64,000 nucleotides of DNA from Roridomyces roridus. Its lineage: Eukaryota > Basidiomycota > Agaricomycetes > Agaricales > Mycenaceae. Every line of letters begins with the position of its first letter. The first letter of the stretch is position 1. The position numbers and the translations under genes are program-made. The notes below the pieces were generated by a model that was not told where the DNA came from, ran no database searches, and saw nothing but the letters and a program-made list of their open reading frames with translations. The DNA lies in NCBI GenBank assembly GCA_029378245.1, contig JARKIF010000125.1, positions 1 to 64,000 on the forward strand, read 5' to 3'. This document shows positions 1 to 10,879 of this stretch, one piece after another.

Positions 1-1440
1 TGAATGAAGTTCGCGTCAGTATTATCTTGTATACCTTCCTCACCGGCGGGCAAGGCTTGTGGGGATGTCTCCATGACGTCGTGAGCTGTTTTTGAACTGG
101 AAATCAAATCAGCTTGCAGTTCAAACGTCCAAAAGAAACAACAATCAACTAACCACTCTTCTGAAGGTAACATGCCTGCCCGTCGGGCACTTCAAAATTA
201 TTGCGCCAGACTGGCCGCCCATCCGTGCACACCCGCTATCAGAATCCGACTTTGACATCTTTGCATTCTGCCTGCCATGAGGCACTGGTCTCGGTGGGGC
301 TATGTAGGAACATGAGCAGTGCACGAAGGAGAACGGGTAGAAAACGTACTTATTGTGTGCGAGTGAGTTTCCCAGTTGACCGTTCGAGCTGATATGCATT
401 GCATTAGGGAGCCCTATCGTTTGAGGAGTCATTTCAAGTCAACCGCCGACCACGAAGATATACAACCTCTCTACTTTGCGCTGCCGCGGCCTTCTTGCAT
501 GTCCTGCTGCAATACCGATGCGTCCGCGGTCCCTCGATGCGTTTGGGCCAGACGCCGCAAAACTATCGCGCTAAACCGTCAGAGGAAAAAGAGGAACCGG
601 CGCGATGTACTCGCCTCGCAATTTGCCGGGTTTGGGATCCCACTGCTGAAACTCGGCTGGGGTACTTGCCGCGATCGTGCTTGATTGGAACAACTCTTGG
701 AACAATACTGATGGACCTTGTTCAAATTTACGTCCCAGTACCTCGGTCGAAGTTGGCAATTCTGCGCCAAAGATTTCAAAACATGTGCACTCAAAGCAGG
801 GAAGAGATGCTCTCTACCTCGCACAAAGTGGACCAGCCTGTGTTGGCAGAAGGAGGGCTGGTGGCTGCAAACCTCTGGGGCAGAGCGGCCGGAGCACTCA
901 GAGGAGGGGAGGATATCCGGCATGGTTAGCAGCCGGCTGAGATTGACGAGGCGCAAGGAGGGGATGGAACTGGAACATAGGAGTAGAGGAAGCAACGAAT
1001 GCACAGAGGAAGGATTATACTGGATGAGCGCTACGAGGACGACGGTTGGATATTTGAATATTAGTGCGGCATCCGGGGCATATATAGGCAAGCCGCAAGC
1101 GATAACCTGGATACGGTGAACAAGGCTGCATCGTGTAGTGACCGAAGAAGAATAAACAAGAACTCTGAACAAGTAATTCATTATTGTGCTCGTACCTTGA
1201 ACCCAACTGTCATCATCCATCTTGAGGAAGAATAAAAGAGATTCTACAAATGTATTGTGCTCGTAGTTTGCGCCCACTTGCACCCACTTGCAACATCCAT
1301 TTTTACAAGGCAAGAAGGGAACTACAACGGTATTGTTTGGTTATTTGTGCTTGTACTTTACCCCACTGTCATCGTCATGAGAACAAGAAAAGCCGCCACA
1401 CAGTTAAGGTGCTCATACCTTGCACCCAACTCTCATCATC
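1..1440. other. Left-edge interval without a confident gene
   Basis: I see no gene I can support here. On the minus strand an ATG at position 74 opens a 24-codon frame that runs off the left edge and has a GTGAGG donor-like site after about ten codons; it could be the start of a neighbouring gene, but nothing identifies it. The long antisense frame at 579-1313 has no recognisable domain. The last stretch (about 1200-1440) is probably the promoter and 5' leader of the ART-like gene that starts at 1441. Confidence 0.4.
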
Positions 1441-2624
1441 ATGTCTCCCAACTTGCACTGGACATCTCGACGGAAAGCTCAAGCTCCGGCACAAAATGAG
1501 CTGTGCGAAGTAAGACCCCAGAATAACAGCCGATAGAACACTCATCGCTCATCCCAGCAATGTGGCCAAAAGCCCAAATTCATCGACCCAGAAGGCACTT
1601 GTCACCAATATTGTAGCCGGGGTTGCGCGAGCACGGCTCCAGGTCCGAATCCGGTGGCCTGCGTGCTCCATGGTTGCCGCGCCACAGGCAAGTCTGCCTT
1701 TGCCAACTTTTGCTCGAAGGAGCACGGGAGGTGAGTGAATGGTACATGCGAGAGAACCAGCAGCTAACATGATCGACAACAGACAGGGCGTCCAGTTGGG
1801 GCAGGTACAAGCCTGCGATTCATGCCACGAGCTTCCTCGTGCCAGCGGCGGTTTTTGCATGGCGTGCGACCACAAGTTCCCGGGCACGAGGCTCAATGAG
1901 CTCGCCGTCGACGGAACAGATTTCAAAGACCGTCAGTGAGAATAAAATCCATACGAAGCCTTACTCACCGACACAGTCCGCACCCAATTCCTCAGCGAAT
2001 GGAACTGCCCGGGTGGCAGTCGCCCCAAAGTTGAGAAAGTGTATCAAGTTGTTGTACCCTGGGATCTCCGCGTGCGGCACGAATTTTACCGGTAAGAAGG
2101 CTCGGGTTCCTTGACACATTCGTTGACGGAAGCACGTTGGAAAGCACAAGCCTGCTGCTGCATCCAACCAAAGAAATACGCGTCTTCCACAGCGCACTGT
2201 GCATCTGCGACCTAGGCACGAAGAACGCCATACTCTGCGAGTGGAAGTCGTGCGGCATCTGCAGGGCCGTCAAGTCTTGCTTTCATGAATTTGCGTTTGG
2301 AAAGAAATTCAACGACGGACGGTGCGTATCATTCAGAACTGGGGCATAATATCAACGAGTCAGAACAGGTTTGGAAGGGGTATTTATTCGTACAGGAATC
2401 CGACCCTGGCGGACATGTATTCGGCCTCGGCCACGACCACACCGTACCGAGTCATGGTTGCCTGCGATGCGACAGTCGGGTCCAGTTTTGAGGTCAGTAG
2501 TTCCTTTATTTCGAATGCGTGGATTCTAATCGTCAAGCAGGTCCCCGCCGAAGAGTCCCTCTTTCTTCCAATCGCCGACGCAATCGTTCCTGCATATAAT
2601 AATATTATCATGTACACCTTGTGA
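1441..2624 (+). CDS. PARP/ART-fold ADP-ribosyltransferase-like protein with Cys-rich N-terminus
   Basis: Predicted product 300 aa from seven exons (1441-1509, 1558-1730, 1783-1931, 1977-2091, 2133-2321, 2369-2492, 2541-2624). The N-terminus has a zinc-ribbon-like pattern: LCEQC followed by QKPKF, then HQYCSRGC, a second Cys set ending NFCSKEHG, and CDSC/CMAC. The C-terminal half has the PARP fold signature: SEWNCPGG before KVYQVVVPW, a FHSAL segment where PARPs have the catalytic His (the usual HG is HS), FGRGIYSY with ADMYSAS for the second-strand Tyr, and EESLFLPIADAIVPAY, which aligns with the PARP segment carrying the catalytic Glu. So His, Tyr and Glu seem to be kept. The likely activity is NAD-dependent ADP-ribosyl transfer, or a degenerate version; the target is unknown. 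It lies 521 bp before a NADAR gene on the same strand. The start was chosen because exon 1 splices in frame to give LCEQC. Confidence 0.8.
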
Positions 2625-3145
2625 TATAGCCTTACATGTACTTAGAGGAAATGAGCCTGTTCTCAAGTTGGGTCAGTCAGAGAAGCCGACATAGATGTTG
2701 TGAACAGGGCAATTCGCCACGCTGAATGAGATGGAGGCGGAAGACAAGAGAGGACTGATGGCCGACGGATCAAACGCGTCGTCATCAACAGCGCCGCACA
2801 AGCGCCACACTATTCCTGGGCAACCCTCGGCATTTTGCAAGATGCTGCAATTGTGAGGCCTTCCGGGCAGGTCCCCGCGTGGTGTGGGTCCCTTGGTATT
2901 CGATGTGACAAGAAATCCGGACATTCCCGGAGCTAACTTGGACTACTTGGACTAAACGACAACCCGGGCCCCTTGTTTAACTGGACAACGGCTGCCTATT
3001 GTACACCCTTGTACGCCACACCTTGATGTGCAGGTATCTTTTATATGTAGATCGCCGTCTCCGTTCCCTCGCGCCACAATCATCCCCCACCTCTGAATTT
3101 CCTCTTGAGTCTTGGGAACTAACCTCCTTCGCCTGCCCCACATCC
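2625..3145. other. Intergenic interval between ART-like and NADAR genes
   Basis: This holds the 3' end of the ART-like gene and the presumed promoter of the NADAR gene. An antisense frame (2673-2924, 83 codons) has no recognisable motif. A weak TTATATG TATA-like site lies at about 3041-3047, roughly 100 bp before the chosen NADAR start. Confidence 0.35.
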
Positions 3146-4080
3146 ATGTATTGCAACATCCCACAGCACTGGGATATGGCCCGCTGGCAGCAAAATCGTG
3201 CTACGCCGCCATTTGTTTTCCACCCGATCCTTCGGCCTAAATCAGGGTCGCCATTTTTCCAGCCCCAGTCACAGTGGCCGCAGACCACCGCGTATCCGAG
3301 TCATCAGAACCAAACTTCCACCACCTTTCCTCAATGGCCTTCCGGCTCCGCGTTTCCTCATTGGCCGTCCAGCTTCGCCTTTCCTACCGCCCCAGCCGCC
3401 GTTCCTAGCTGGGGGCGCCCCGTCGGAAGAACGTTTCACAGCAATCCGACGCGTGGGCCGCGGCGCATCTTCTTCTACGACAAAAACGCCCCTCACTACG
3501 GCTTCACTAATTTCTCGGCGCACCCTGTACACTATAACAACAAGCTCTATCCGACCAGTGAGCATCTCTTTCAGTCTTTAAAGGTGCGCCCACGCTGGAC
3601 CCACATCGTCATTTCCCCGACCTCATTCTTCTCCTAGTTTCTGCAGCATCGACCTGATATCGCGGAGCGCATTCGAACCTGCTCCGACCGTCCGAGCGTC
3701 GCGTTCGCTGAAGCCCGCCGTTACCAGTCAGCGGTCAGGCCAGATTGGAAGAACGTCAATATACGAATGGTATGACCTTCCTTCTTCCGCCCTCATCCGA
3801 TTAAGAGGCTGACTGTCCCCGATCTAGATGGATCTAGTGCTATGGCAAAAGTTCACGCAGCACGCTGGCCTGAGGCAAGAGTTGCTCGCCACGGGCGATG
3901 CCGAGCTCATCGAGGTCCGTTCACTGTTCTTATTCGCGCCATTTATTACATACCAATGTGTGTTGCATGCAGGACTCGCCCAAGGACGATTTCTGGGGCA
4001 ACGGCGCGAACAAGCAAGGGCAAAATCAGCTCGGAAAGGCGCTGGAAAGACTCCGAGACCAGCTCCAGCACTCGACATGA
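3146..4080 (+). CDS. NADAR-domain protein (N-glycosidase / ADP-ribosyl hydrolase family)
   Basis: Predicted product 254 aa from four exons (3146-3583, 3638-3769, 3828-3914, 3973-4080). A Pro/Trp/Phe-rich low-complexity N-terminus of about 110 residues precedes the NADAR (YbiA-like, DUF1768) domain. Its hallmarks appear in order: FYDKNAPHYGFTNFSAHPV, YPTSEHLFQSLK, RPDIAERI, RPDWKNVNIRM, KFTQHAGLRQELLATGDAEL, DDFWGNGANKQGQNQLGKAL. Family members cleave N-glycosidic bonds: YbiA acts on riboflavin-pathway intermediates, and other NADAR proteins remove ADP-ribose from guanine bases as partners of DarT-type transferases. The substrate here cannot be told from sequence. The same-strand ART-like gene just upstream makes an ADP-ribose role worth testing. 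Two in-frame ATGs (3146 and 3176) could both serve; I chose the first. Confidence 0.88.
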
Positions 4081-4518
4081 TTCATTGCTATCGAATTTAC
4101 GCACTGCTTTTGTCTATGCACTTTCCATGCCTCGTGTTCCTGTCTCTTGTTCGTACGCAAATGATAAATGATAATGCCCTTGAGATCCACCGGGATAAAT
4201 TTGCACAACTTGAATTCAAAAACTGGGGCTCCCCTACCAGCCAGCTCGCATTGAGCCGACCCCCGCCGTGCCATGGTAACGAGGCTGAGAACGGCGTATC
4301 TCAAATCGAACTCAAAGGTCGAAACAAAAACGGGATCTTCTCGCTTGTTGCGCTGAAAGTTGTTGTTCAACAATTACAATGCTGGTACAAGGAAGAAGAT
4401 TCTACGTCGAGTACAACAAAAGACCCCGTTTGTCGTTTCAGACTTGCCCTTGTGGGTACCAGGAATAATAACAATCCCTGCATTTGTTCCTCTGGCCCTT
4501 TTATACGTGCGTTGTTAG
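4081..4518. other. Intergenic interval
   Basis: No gene seen. A reading frame running on from the third NADAR exon (3828-4595) crosses this interval only because the exon 3 donor at 3915 is ignored. A TTTTATAC sequence at about 4499-4506 resembles a TATA box and lies just upstream of the Cys-rich gene. Confidence 0.35.
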
Positions 4519-5533
4519 ACTTGGAAAAGCAACTCTCCAAGTTTCAACCCCAATGGAATCCAACACACCTGCTCTCCCAACCGTCCACTCTGTGATGTGA
4601 GTTCGTCCTCAAAACTTTAACCTTGTCAAATCCAGGTGTTGACTCTAAACGGCCAGTACTGCCGCCAAAAGCCCAGATATGGCGGCCACGCCTTCTGTTC
4701 CTGGACCTGCGCAATGCAGCCACAGCCGCAGACTGCAACTCTATGCAACGTTCGTCAACGTCCGAGTCTTGAATGCTATCCGCTCCCTAACAAATTTCCT
4801 TGTATCAGCGCTGCCAGAAGAAGCCCAAGTACCAGACCTTCGATTTCTGTGGCCAGAGTTGTGCTTCGCTCGCCGCAGCCGCGTCTGGCGAAAAAAATAA
4901 GAACCCTGATGTGACGGTGAAGCCCCCAGTCCCTACTGTTCCTGCCGGCGGGAATGTAGCTCAGACACCGGCCAACTCTCCCATAAACCCGCTCCAATGG
5001 ACCAGTACGTATACGCCAACTCACCGACGAGAAATCTGTGCTCATCATCCGTTAGAATTGGTCGCACAGCACATTCCACAGGCGCACAACTTCATGGCCG
5101 AGGTCAGCCAACCTGCTAGGCATGCTCCTCAGACAGCGGCCGTACCAGGACCTGCCCCAGTGGCAGTAACCCCAGCTCATCCTCGTAACCACCGTCGGCA
5201 CGGCGCAGCAGCTGTCGGCCTCGGCAGTGGCAGCGGCACCCTCCAGCCCCGCCTCTCAGGCCTGCTTCATCCCAGGCTGCGGTAAACCCGTATACGTGAA
5301 CCCATTCGGCGTGGGAGGCGACTATTGTTCGCAGAGGCATCGCAAGTGCGTCATTGTTTCGCCTTGGATTCAAAGGAATTGAAGCTGAACTGATAACACT
5401 TTCCAGGGAAGCCGTCTTATCGGGCCTCGTCAGGGCCTGCATCATGTGCTTGACGCGCCCGCAGAGCGACATGGACTACTTTTGTGGGCGGGATTGTCGC
5501 GAGGCGGCGACGAACAAGCCGGCGGATCCTTAG
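4519..5533 (+). CDS. Cys-rich zinc-ribbon-like protein; start unresolved
   Basis: Six exons, last five well supported: (4519)-4596, 4657-4749, 4809-5004, 5056-5165, 5209-5345, 5407-5533. Removing the introns places CxxC pairs exactly across splice junctions: LCD|YC before RQKPRY and FCSWTC, then LCN|RC before QKKPKY and FCGQSC. A Pro/Ala-rich linker follows, then CFIPGCGKPVY with GDYCSQRH, and a final ACIMC...YFCGRDC. That makes three or four repeats of the Cys-rich unit found at the N-terminus of the ART-like protein at 1441. The function is unknown; zinc binding is inferred. The first exon is open back to a stop at 4516-4518 but has no in-frame ATG. The ATG at 4553 is in another frame, so either a short upstream exon exists (an acceptor-like TTAG precedes 4519) or exon 1 uses a different donor. 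Its end faces the proline racemase gene, with stops 56 bp apart. Confidence 0.65.
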
Positions 5534-5589
5534 ATAAACGGCTGCTTGATTTATTTTATCCCACATGATTCTTCTTGTCAGTAATTATG

Positions 5590-6907
5590 TCAAGCGGGTA
5601 ACCCGACGATGAAGCCATTAGGCAAGGCATCATGCTCCTCCACCACGAAGCTCGACGCGCCGGTGTAGAATGCGCGGCCATCGACCTTGACTATCACGCC
5701 CTCCTCGCGCTCCTCCACCGCAGTCCCGCGAAAACCGTACCCAGACTCCCCATGCAGCAGACTGACGACCGAATCGTACTCGCACATATCCCCGAGGCGT
5801 AGCCGGCCCTGGGCCACGCCCAAAGCCACGCGTGCCATGACCCCCGACCCACACGGTGAGCGGTCAATCTGCTGGTCCGCAAAGAAGCAGATGCCCGTTT
5901 CCCTCTGCTGGGCCGTGACCTCCGTAACGATGACGCCGTAGAGAAACGTGAGATCCGCTTCCGTTGGGTGCACGAAGAGTTCGGTGCGTGGGGAGAGGAG
6001 GGCCTTGAGTGTTGTTGTAGCGTGATCGAGCTCTGTGACGGTGGTGGCACCACGCAGACCATCTGGGAAGCCTAGCTCGGAGGTAGATACGAGTGCGTAG
6101 AATGCCCCTCCGTAAGCAATGTCCAACGTCACTGCGCTGCGCCCAGTGGCTTTCAGGCGGGGCCACACTTTGTCGGCAGGTATCTCCACGACGAGATTGC
6201 GTGCGGTGGCGAAACTGGGGACGCCTAAGAAGCTCACGGGGCGCGTTGGATCGGAATGGCCGTCAGGTTTGACGGGAACGCTGAGCTGGACAATGCCACA
6301 TGGTGCGTGGAGACGTAGCGTAATGATGCCGGTCGATATATCCTGTACGAGGCCGTCGCGTCGCGGGAAGACACTGAGATCGTGGGTGTCCACGAGGAGA
6401 CGACCAAGCGCGATAGAAGCGTGACCGCACATCGTCGAGTAGCCCTCTGAATTCTCGAGTTAGTTCCGAGTCACCAAGCATCGACGCTTTGGAACACGCA
6501 CCATTGTGGCAAAAAAGCACACCAATGTCAGCCTCCCCAGACCGTGTCAGTTCCGTCTCTTGCACCAGAATCGTGCCGTACATCTCAGCATGCCCGCGGG
6601 GCTCACGCATCAGCCTTCCCCATGCTCAGTCTTGAAGCTTTGAATCTGGAGGAAAGTCTACTCACCGCATCCGAATGTCATCCCACTTGTCTCTCGCACA
6701 GCGCCGCTTCTCCAACAATGTATCGCCCTCGAGCTCGGGGTACCCACTCACAACGATTCGCGTCGGCTGATCAGATAATCTTCTCGTTGCAGCAAGCAGC
6801 CTTCAAGTGATTGGGGGCCCACCCACCTCCCCCGAAGTATGCATATCGATGACCTTGATTGTAGGCAGAGCTGGTGTCTGCTCGAGGAGGCTAGCGAAGA
6901 CGTCCAT
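5590..6907 (-). CDS. Proline racemase family protein (racemase / hydroxyproline epimerase or dehydratase)
   Basis: Predicted product 383 aa from four exons (6907-6827, 6766-6666, 6614-6502, 6446-5590). Family motifs: IDMHTSGEPTRIV at the N-terminus, EPRGHAEMYG, GVLFCHNEGYSTMCGHASIA with the first catalytic Cys (MCGHA), and DRSPCGSGVMAR with the second catalytic Cys. With two Cys the protein fits proline racemase or 4-hydroxyproline epimerase chemistry (1,1-proton transfer). The related trans-3-hydroxyproline dehydratases replace the second Cys with Thr, so a dehydratase role is less likely, although the overall sequence resembles the eukaryotic dehydratase branch. It is probably cytosolic, with no signal peptide. 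Exon 3 begins after a GGAAG acceptor, which restores RMRLMREPRGH in frame. A broken partial copy lies directly upstream. Confidence 0.9.
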
Positions 6908-6958
6908 TTCGAGGTGGAAGAAAGAAAGAGAGCGTGACGAGTGCTATTTTGATACAGC

Positions 6959-7170
6959 TTTGTATCGCCCTCGCGGTCGGGGTACCCAGATGGTCAGGCA
7001 CAACTTGAATGCTTCTGCTGACGGGTTGTTGAGGCTTTTAGTTCGAGGTATGTACCATTCGCGTCGGCTGGTGTCTGGTCGAGGAGGCTTCCGAAAACGT
7101 GCATTTCAATTTGAATGTGGGAGGAAAGCAAGGATGAAAGCGTGATGACGATTGCTATTTTGATACAGAG
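6959..7170 (-). pseudogene. Decayed partial duplicate of the proline racemase 5' end
   Basis: Read on the minus strand, this interval repeats the promoter-proximal sequence and exon 1 start of the neighbouring gene: CTATTTTGATACAG near 7160 matches the same string at 6949-6960, and a degenerate first exon begins at about 7095-7097 (M-V-F-SLL-QTPA pattern). It then jumps directly to the start of exon 2 (CCGACGCGAAT). After an unrelated stretch of about 60 bp it ends with the GGGTACCCCGA...GAGGGCGATACA part of exon 2. The second half of exon 1 and intron 1 are missing and the frame is lost. It is a relic of a tandem duplication, not a working gene. Confidence 0.7.
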
Positions 7171-7251
7171 TGCGTGTGTAGTAATATAAAGACGAGTGTA
7201 TCGCAGGATGAAGAGGAATTATGGAATTATGGAGGACGTATGGATAATTTT

Positions 7252-8238
7252 TCATTCACGCGAGGTGATTTTGGTCAAGACGCGCATAAAGGTGTCTGCA
7301 GGTGGGGTAAACGGACGAAGATGCAAAGGGAGAACGGGGACATACCGCGGATGGGGCTTGAAGGAAGGGAGGTGGCAAGCTTCGGGCACTGGTGCATCGT
7401 GAGCTCGCGTCGGGTCTCGTATCCCTTGTTGCACGCGTCGCACTTCCACAACCTAGGGGAGATGAATTACAGGTAGAAGGAGAGGAGAAAAGACTCACCG
7501 GTCGTGCATGTTGTGGATGTGCAGGTGGTACATGAATGCACGCATTCCGGGAAGCGTGTCGCGACAGTCGGGTCGGTGGCAGACGATGGGATCATCAAGA
7601 CCGAGGCCATCCATGTCCATGACGGCGAGGGCTTCTTCGCGCTGAAGAACAAGTTAGAAGAAGAGAATACCGGAGAGAGGTAGGGAACGTACAATATCGA
7701 GGAGCGCGTTGGCACGGGACTCGCGGAACACGGGCTTGAGATTGCACTGGTCTTGGAAGGGAATGTCGATGGAGAGCGAGGACAGCGTCGAGAGCGTCTC
7801 CATGCTCAACAACGACGCATCGTAAGAATGGTCATAAGACGACGAGCACGACTTGTTGGCCTTGGTGCTGTCAGAAGAAGAGCGCCCCGGGCCAAGGTCG
7901 ATCTTGAGGCCGGAGCGATAGCGGGACACCAGGTCCTGCGCAGGAGTGGGGGAAGACGAGCTGCTCGACACGCAGGTACTCGCATCCGAGGTCCACGATG
8001 CCACCGGGGCATTAAACTCCCATGTACTCGCGTCATCGTCGAGGACTAGCCATGTCGGGGCTTGTTCCTCCTCGGGATTCCTCTTGAGACCAGCAGCGAT
8101 GAGAGCCTGCTCCAGACTCAGTGCGATTTGCTCGTGGCCGAGGAACATCGCGTCGCGCTTGGAACGCGGTGAGATGGACTCGGGCATGGCCTCCTCAGAG
8201 AGCAGGGCGAGTTGGTGGAGGCTGAGAGCGTTGGTCAT
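7252..8238 (-). CDS. C2H2-type zinc-finger protein
   Basis: Predicted product 279 aa from four exons (8238-7693, 7641-7499, 7452-7346, 7295-7252). The N-terminal two thirds are low-complexity and Ser/Asp-rich with no known domain. The C-terminus has a finger spanning the exon 2-3 junction: VCHRPDC, twelve residues, then HLHIH. A second, variant finger reads WKCDAC, GYETRRELTMHQC (His then Cys). This suggests a nuclear DNA- or RNA-binding role; no target can be inferred. I chose the ATG at 8238 rather than 8328 because a TATA box overlaps the longer frame. Skipping intron 3 (7345-7296) would give a different C-terminal tail; the spliced form ending TKITSRE is preferred for its consensus sites. 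Confidence 0.75.
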
Positions 8239-8312
8239 CGTGGAGGCGAGGAGAGAGAACGATGGGAAGCAAAACGTGGTTGCTGGAGAGAGAGAGACGC
8301 GACCACCTGGCC

Positions 8313-8321
8313 CATTTATAC
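8313..8321 (-). promoter_or_regulatory. TATA box of the C2H2 gene
   Basis: On the minus strand GGTATAAATGG lies about 75 bp upstream of the ATG at 8238. Spacing and sequence fit a fungal core promoter and argue against using the upstream ATG. Confidence 0.6.
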
Positions 8322-8775
8322 CCACCATTCAAAGTTGGACCAACGCTACGCGAGGACCAAGCGCGTTCCCAAAATGGCAAACGCGTCCTGGGAACAGGCG
8401 ATTGAGCTAATTGGTTCCGCCATTGTCCGTAATCTGACCTGCAAGTCCTGACGACGGTCCATTATGCGCAAGATTTCACATCAGAGTGGCTGGGCGGTTA
8501 GCCACGAGGCAAACTAGGACGGACAATGGCACGGGGAGTTCGGGGAGCAAGACAGGGCTGGGGCCTTTCCATCGTCTTTTTTCGAGCAAGAACTTTGCGG
8601 ACGCTGGGAGCAGTAGATGTATTTTGACTCTGGCCGTGGTGGTCAGAGACCAAGGAGCGCATCAACTTTTGATCGCCACCCTCGCCCAAGACTGCGAGAT
8701 TTCTGTCGAAAAAGGGTCCCTCCGATAGACCCCAGCTAATCTGGTGCGTGTCGTTGGCGTGAACGCCCGTCACCC
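8322..8775. other. Intergenic promoter interval between divergent genes
   Basis: It separates the C2H2 gene (minus) from the F-box gene (plus). I see no further gene or repeat in it. Confidence 0.4.
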
Positions 8776-10685
8776 ATGCATGACCCAGTCAACTCATGCA
8801 AATCCAGATCTCAGGGGCATACATATCTCATGATCATGGACCATTTCCCCGACGAAATGCTGGCGGAAATCTTCCTTCGTTGTACCTACGTTCGCACCTC
8901 AGCCAAAAGCTCATACGAACGCGTAGTGTTTTCCCGGCTCCGGCTTGGCTTGAAGCCGCCGGCTTGGGCTTGGCTTGAGCCGGCTCCGGCTTTCAGAATC
9001 CCCAAGCCGGGGCCGGAGCCGGACACCCCGGCCGGCTTAGGCCCGGCTTGGGCTTAGCCGGCGGCTTCGACGCACTTGAGTTTTGTCAGGAATCCAATCT
9101 TCTTTGGGGTTAATCTGTCAGTTCATACCAATGTATTTGCTAGTTCCCAAGTTCCAAGTGAGAATGAAGACTCCAAATGCAATTCCTGAGGGCAAGATCA
9201 CGAGATCACAGGTGATGGTCCCCGTGATTGGCCATCAACTTTTGATTCCTCACCCACCAAACTTGAATTTTAATAATGGCAGATAATGAGCATTTTTCAT
9301 GTTAGATTTGTGTTAGATTGAGTATAGGTAGGCTCCTCGATAGGCTCTCAAAAATGGTGCTGGTAAGCCGGGGCTTAGCCGCCGGCTTACGGCTTGGGAA
9401 AACTCAAGCCGGAGCCCGAAGCCGGGGGTGCATCCGGCTTGGGCTTGGCTTGGCCCGGCTTAGCCGGACCCCGGCTTGGCCGGCTTGGGGCTTCGAGCCG
9501 TAGCCGGCAAAACACTACGAACGCGACTTCGGATGGAACGATGCTTGGGTTTTAGCCCGTGTATGTCGTCGATGGCGCAACGTCGCTCTCAACTCCCCAC
9601 AATTGTGGTCTCGCATTGTGCTCTGGGTCCCGGGCCCCAACTTGAAGACTGAGCGTCTTCTCGGTCTGCAACGAACCCTGAAGATATTTCTGGATCGGGC
9701 CAGATGTGCGCCGCTTTGTATTCGTTTCCAAGGCTCGCATATACTCGATGTCTTGGATCAGCTCCTCCCTCTTGCATCCCAGTGGAAGGAAATCGAACTC
9801 TTTGAGCTCAGAGATCCGTTTCTCTCGACGTTGGTGAAGGCTGGTGTGCAATTTACCAGCTTGGAGACTCTGGAAATCGTATCCTGGGCAGAGCTTCTAG
9901 AAGGGACCGATGGCACTAGTACTGTCGATCTGCGCCAGTCGATGCCCTCCTTGAAGCATTTCGTCTGGGATGTACAAGACTGGAGAACTCTTCGGAAACT
10001 GCTCCTGCCATGGTCGCAGCTTCGTACATGCTCCATCCAATGCCTCCGTTCCATAGATTTTCTGTGGATCCTGTCGCTGTTATCAGCCGACACCCATATC
10101 TCTTTTGTGGACGCCAACGATGCGTTTTATCGACACGGCGCTTCAAACAGTGACGAGTTGACGACCTCGAACATCGCGTCTCTCAGCATTTGCTCAGGCA
10201 CATTTGGGGCTCCAGTTCTGCAACAACTGGTTGCACCCAGGCTGCAAAAGCTCGTCGTCAGCCATCGAAACAACGGGAAAGCCGAGTCGCACTGGAACCA
10301 CACCATCTCCTTCCTAAATGACGGTGGATTCCATCTAAAACACCTCCGCCTCCAGAGCTCCTTGGGTCCGACCATGAAAACCGAGCATTTACTCGAGATC
10401 ATCAAGTCCCCTCGAGGACATGATCTCATGCGGCTGGATTTGTATTACATCTCCGACCCGCTTCATTTCCTCAGAACGTTGGCGAACAAGGACGAATGGG
10501 TTCCGAACCTCCGGACCCTAGCTCTTGTCGGAGTGGCGGAGGTGGACGTCGTAAACATATTGGCTGAGCGAAATCCTATCGTTCGTATCCTGGACTTCCC
10601 CGAGTGGGAATGGGATTTCCCGGAGAAGATTGTAGAGAACGGATTGGATGTGGTCATTCTCCATCGGCCGTACTTTCCCAAATAG
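8776..10685 (+). pseudogene. F-box/LRR-like protein gene interrupted by a hAT-like MITE
   Basis: The reading frame starts at 8776 or 8830 with an F-box-like helix (FPDEMLAEIFL) and is cut after YER by a 594-bp element at 8924-9517. Downstream it resumes with NDAWVLARVCRRWRNVAL and runs open to 10685. Leaving out the element and one copy of the 8-bp target duplication joins both parts in one frame, colinear with the intact paralogs at 45868 and 51003. As it stands the frame enters the element and stops at about 9055. The C-terminal part shows irregular LRR-like Leu spacing (RMDLY-, NLRTLALVG, EWEWDFPEK). F-box proteins are substrate adaptors of SCF ubiquitin ligases; that role is inferred from the family. 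The insertion looks recent because both flanks are undamaged. Confidence 0.8.
8924..9517. mobile_element. hAT-like MITE, 594 bp, with 8-bp target duplication
   Basis: The left end is TAGTGTTTTCCCGGCTCCGG. The reverse complement of the right end starts TAGTGTTTTGCCGGCTACGG, so the terminal inverted repeat is about 22 bp with two mismatches. The host sequence CGAACGCG is present at 8916-8923 and again at 9518-9525, a perfect 8-bp target site duplication as made by hAT transposases. Both arms (about 140-150 bp) are packed with GCCGGCTT/AAGCCGGC motifs in both orientations, typical subterminal repeats, around an AT-richer core. No transposase frame is present, so it is non-autonomous. Confidence 0.85.
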
Positions 10686-10879
10686 ACGCCCTGGCCCTTC
10701 AGTGGCGAAAGGTCTCGGTTCCATCAAGGAGAATCTTCAATTCGTAAGTAGCACTATCTGGGAATAACCACCCGTGATCTACTCGAGAACGAGCTTGTAT
10801 TTCTACTTGAATATATGATCCCCATTTCTTGACAACCAGGCTACCGGGGACGTCAGCAAAGCACGCAGGCAGGAACAGG

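Noticed and set aside
579..1313. 244-codon minus-strand frame containing QYCSKSC
   Set aside because: The short Cys string resembles the Cys-rich family, but KP-type and second Cys pairs are missing and no splice pattern supports it.
3828..4595. 255-codon frame continuing past the NADAR exon 3
   Set aside because: It ignores the donor at 3915 whose use gives the conserved DDFWGNGANKQGQNQLGKAL block.
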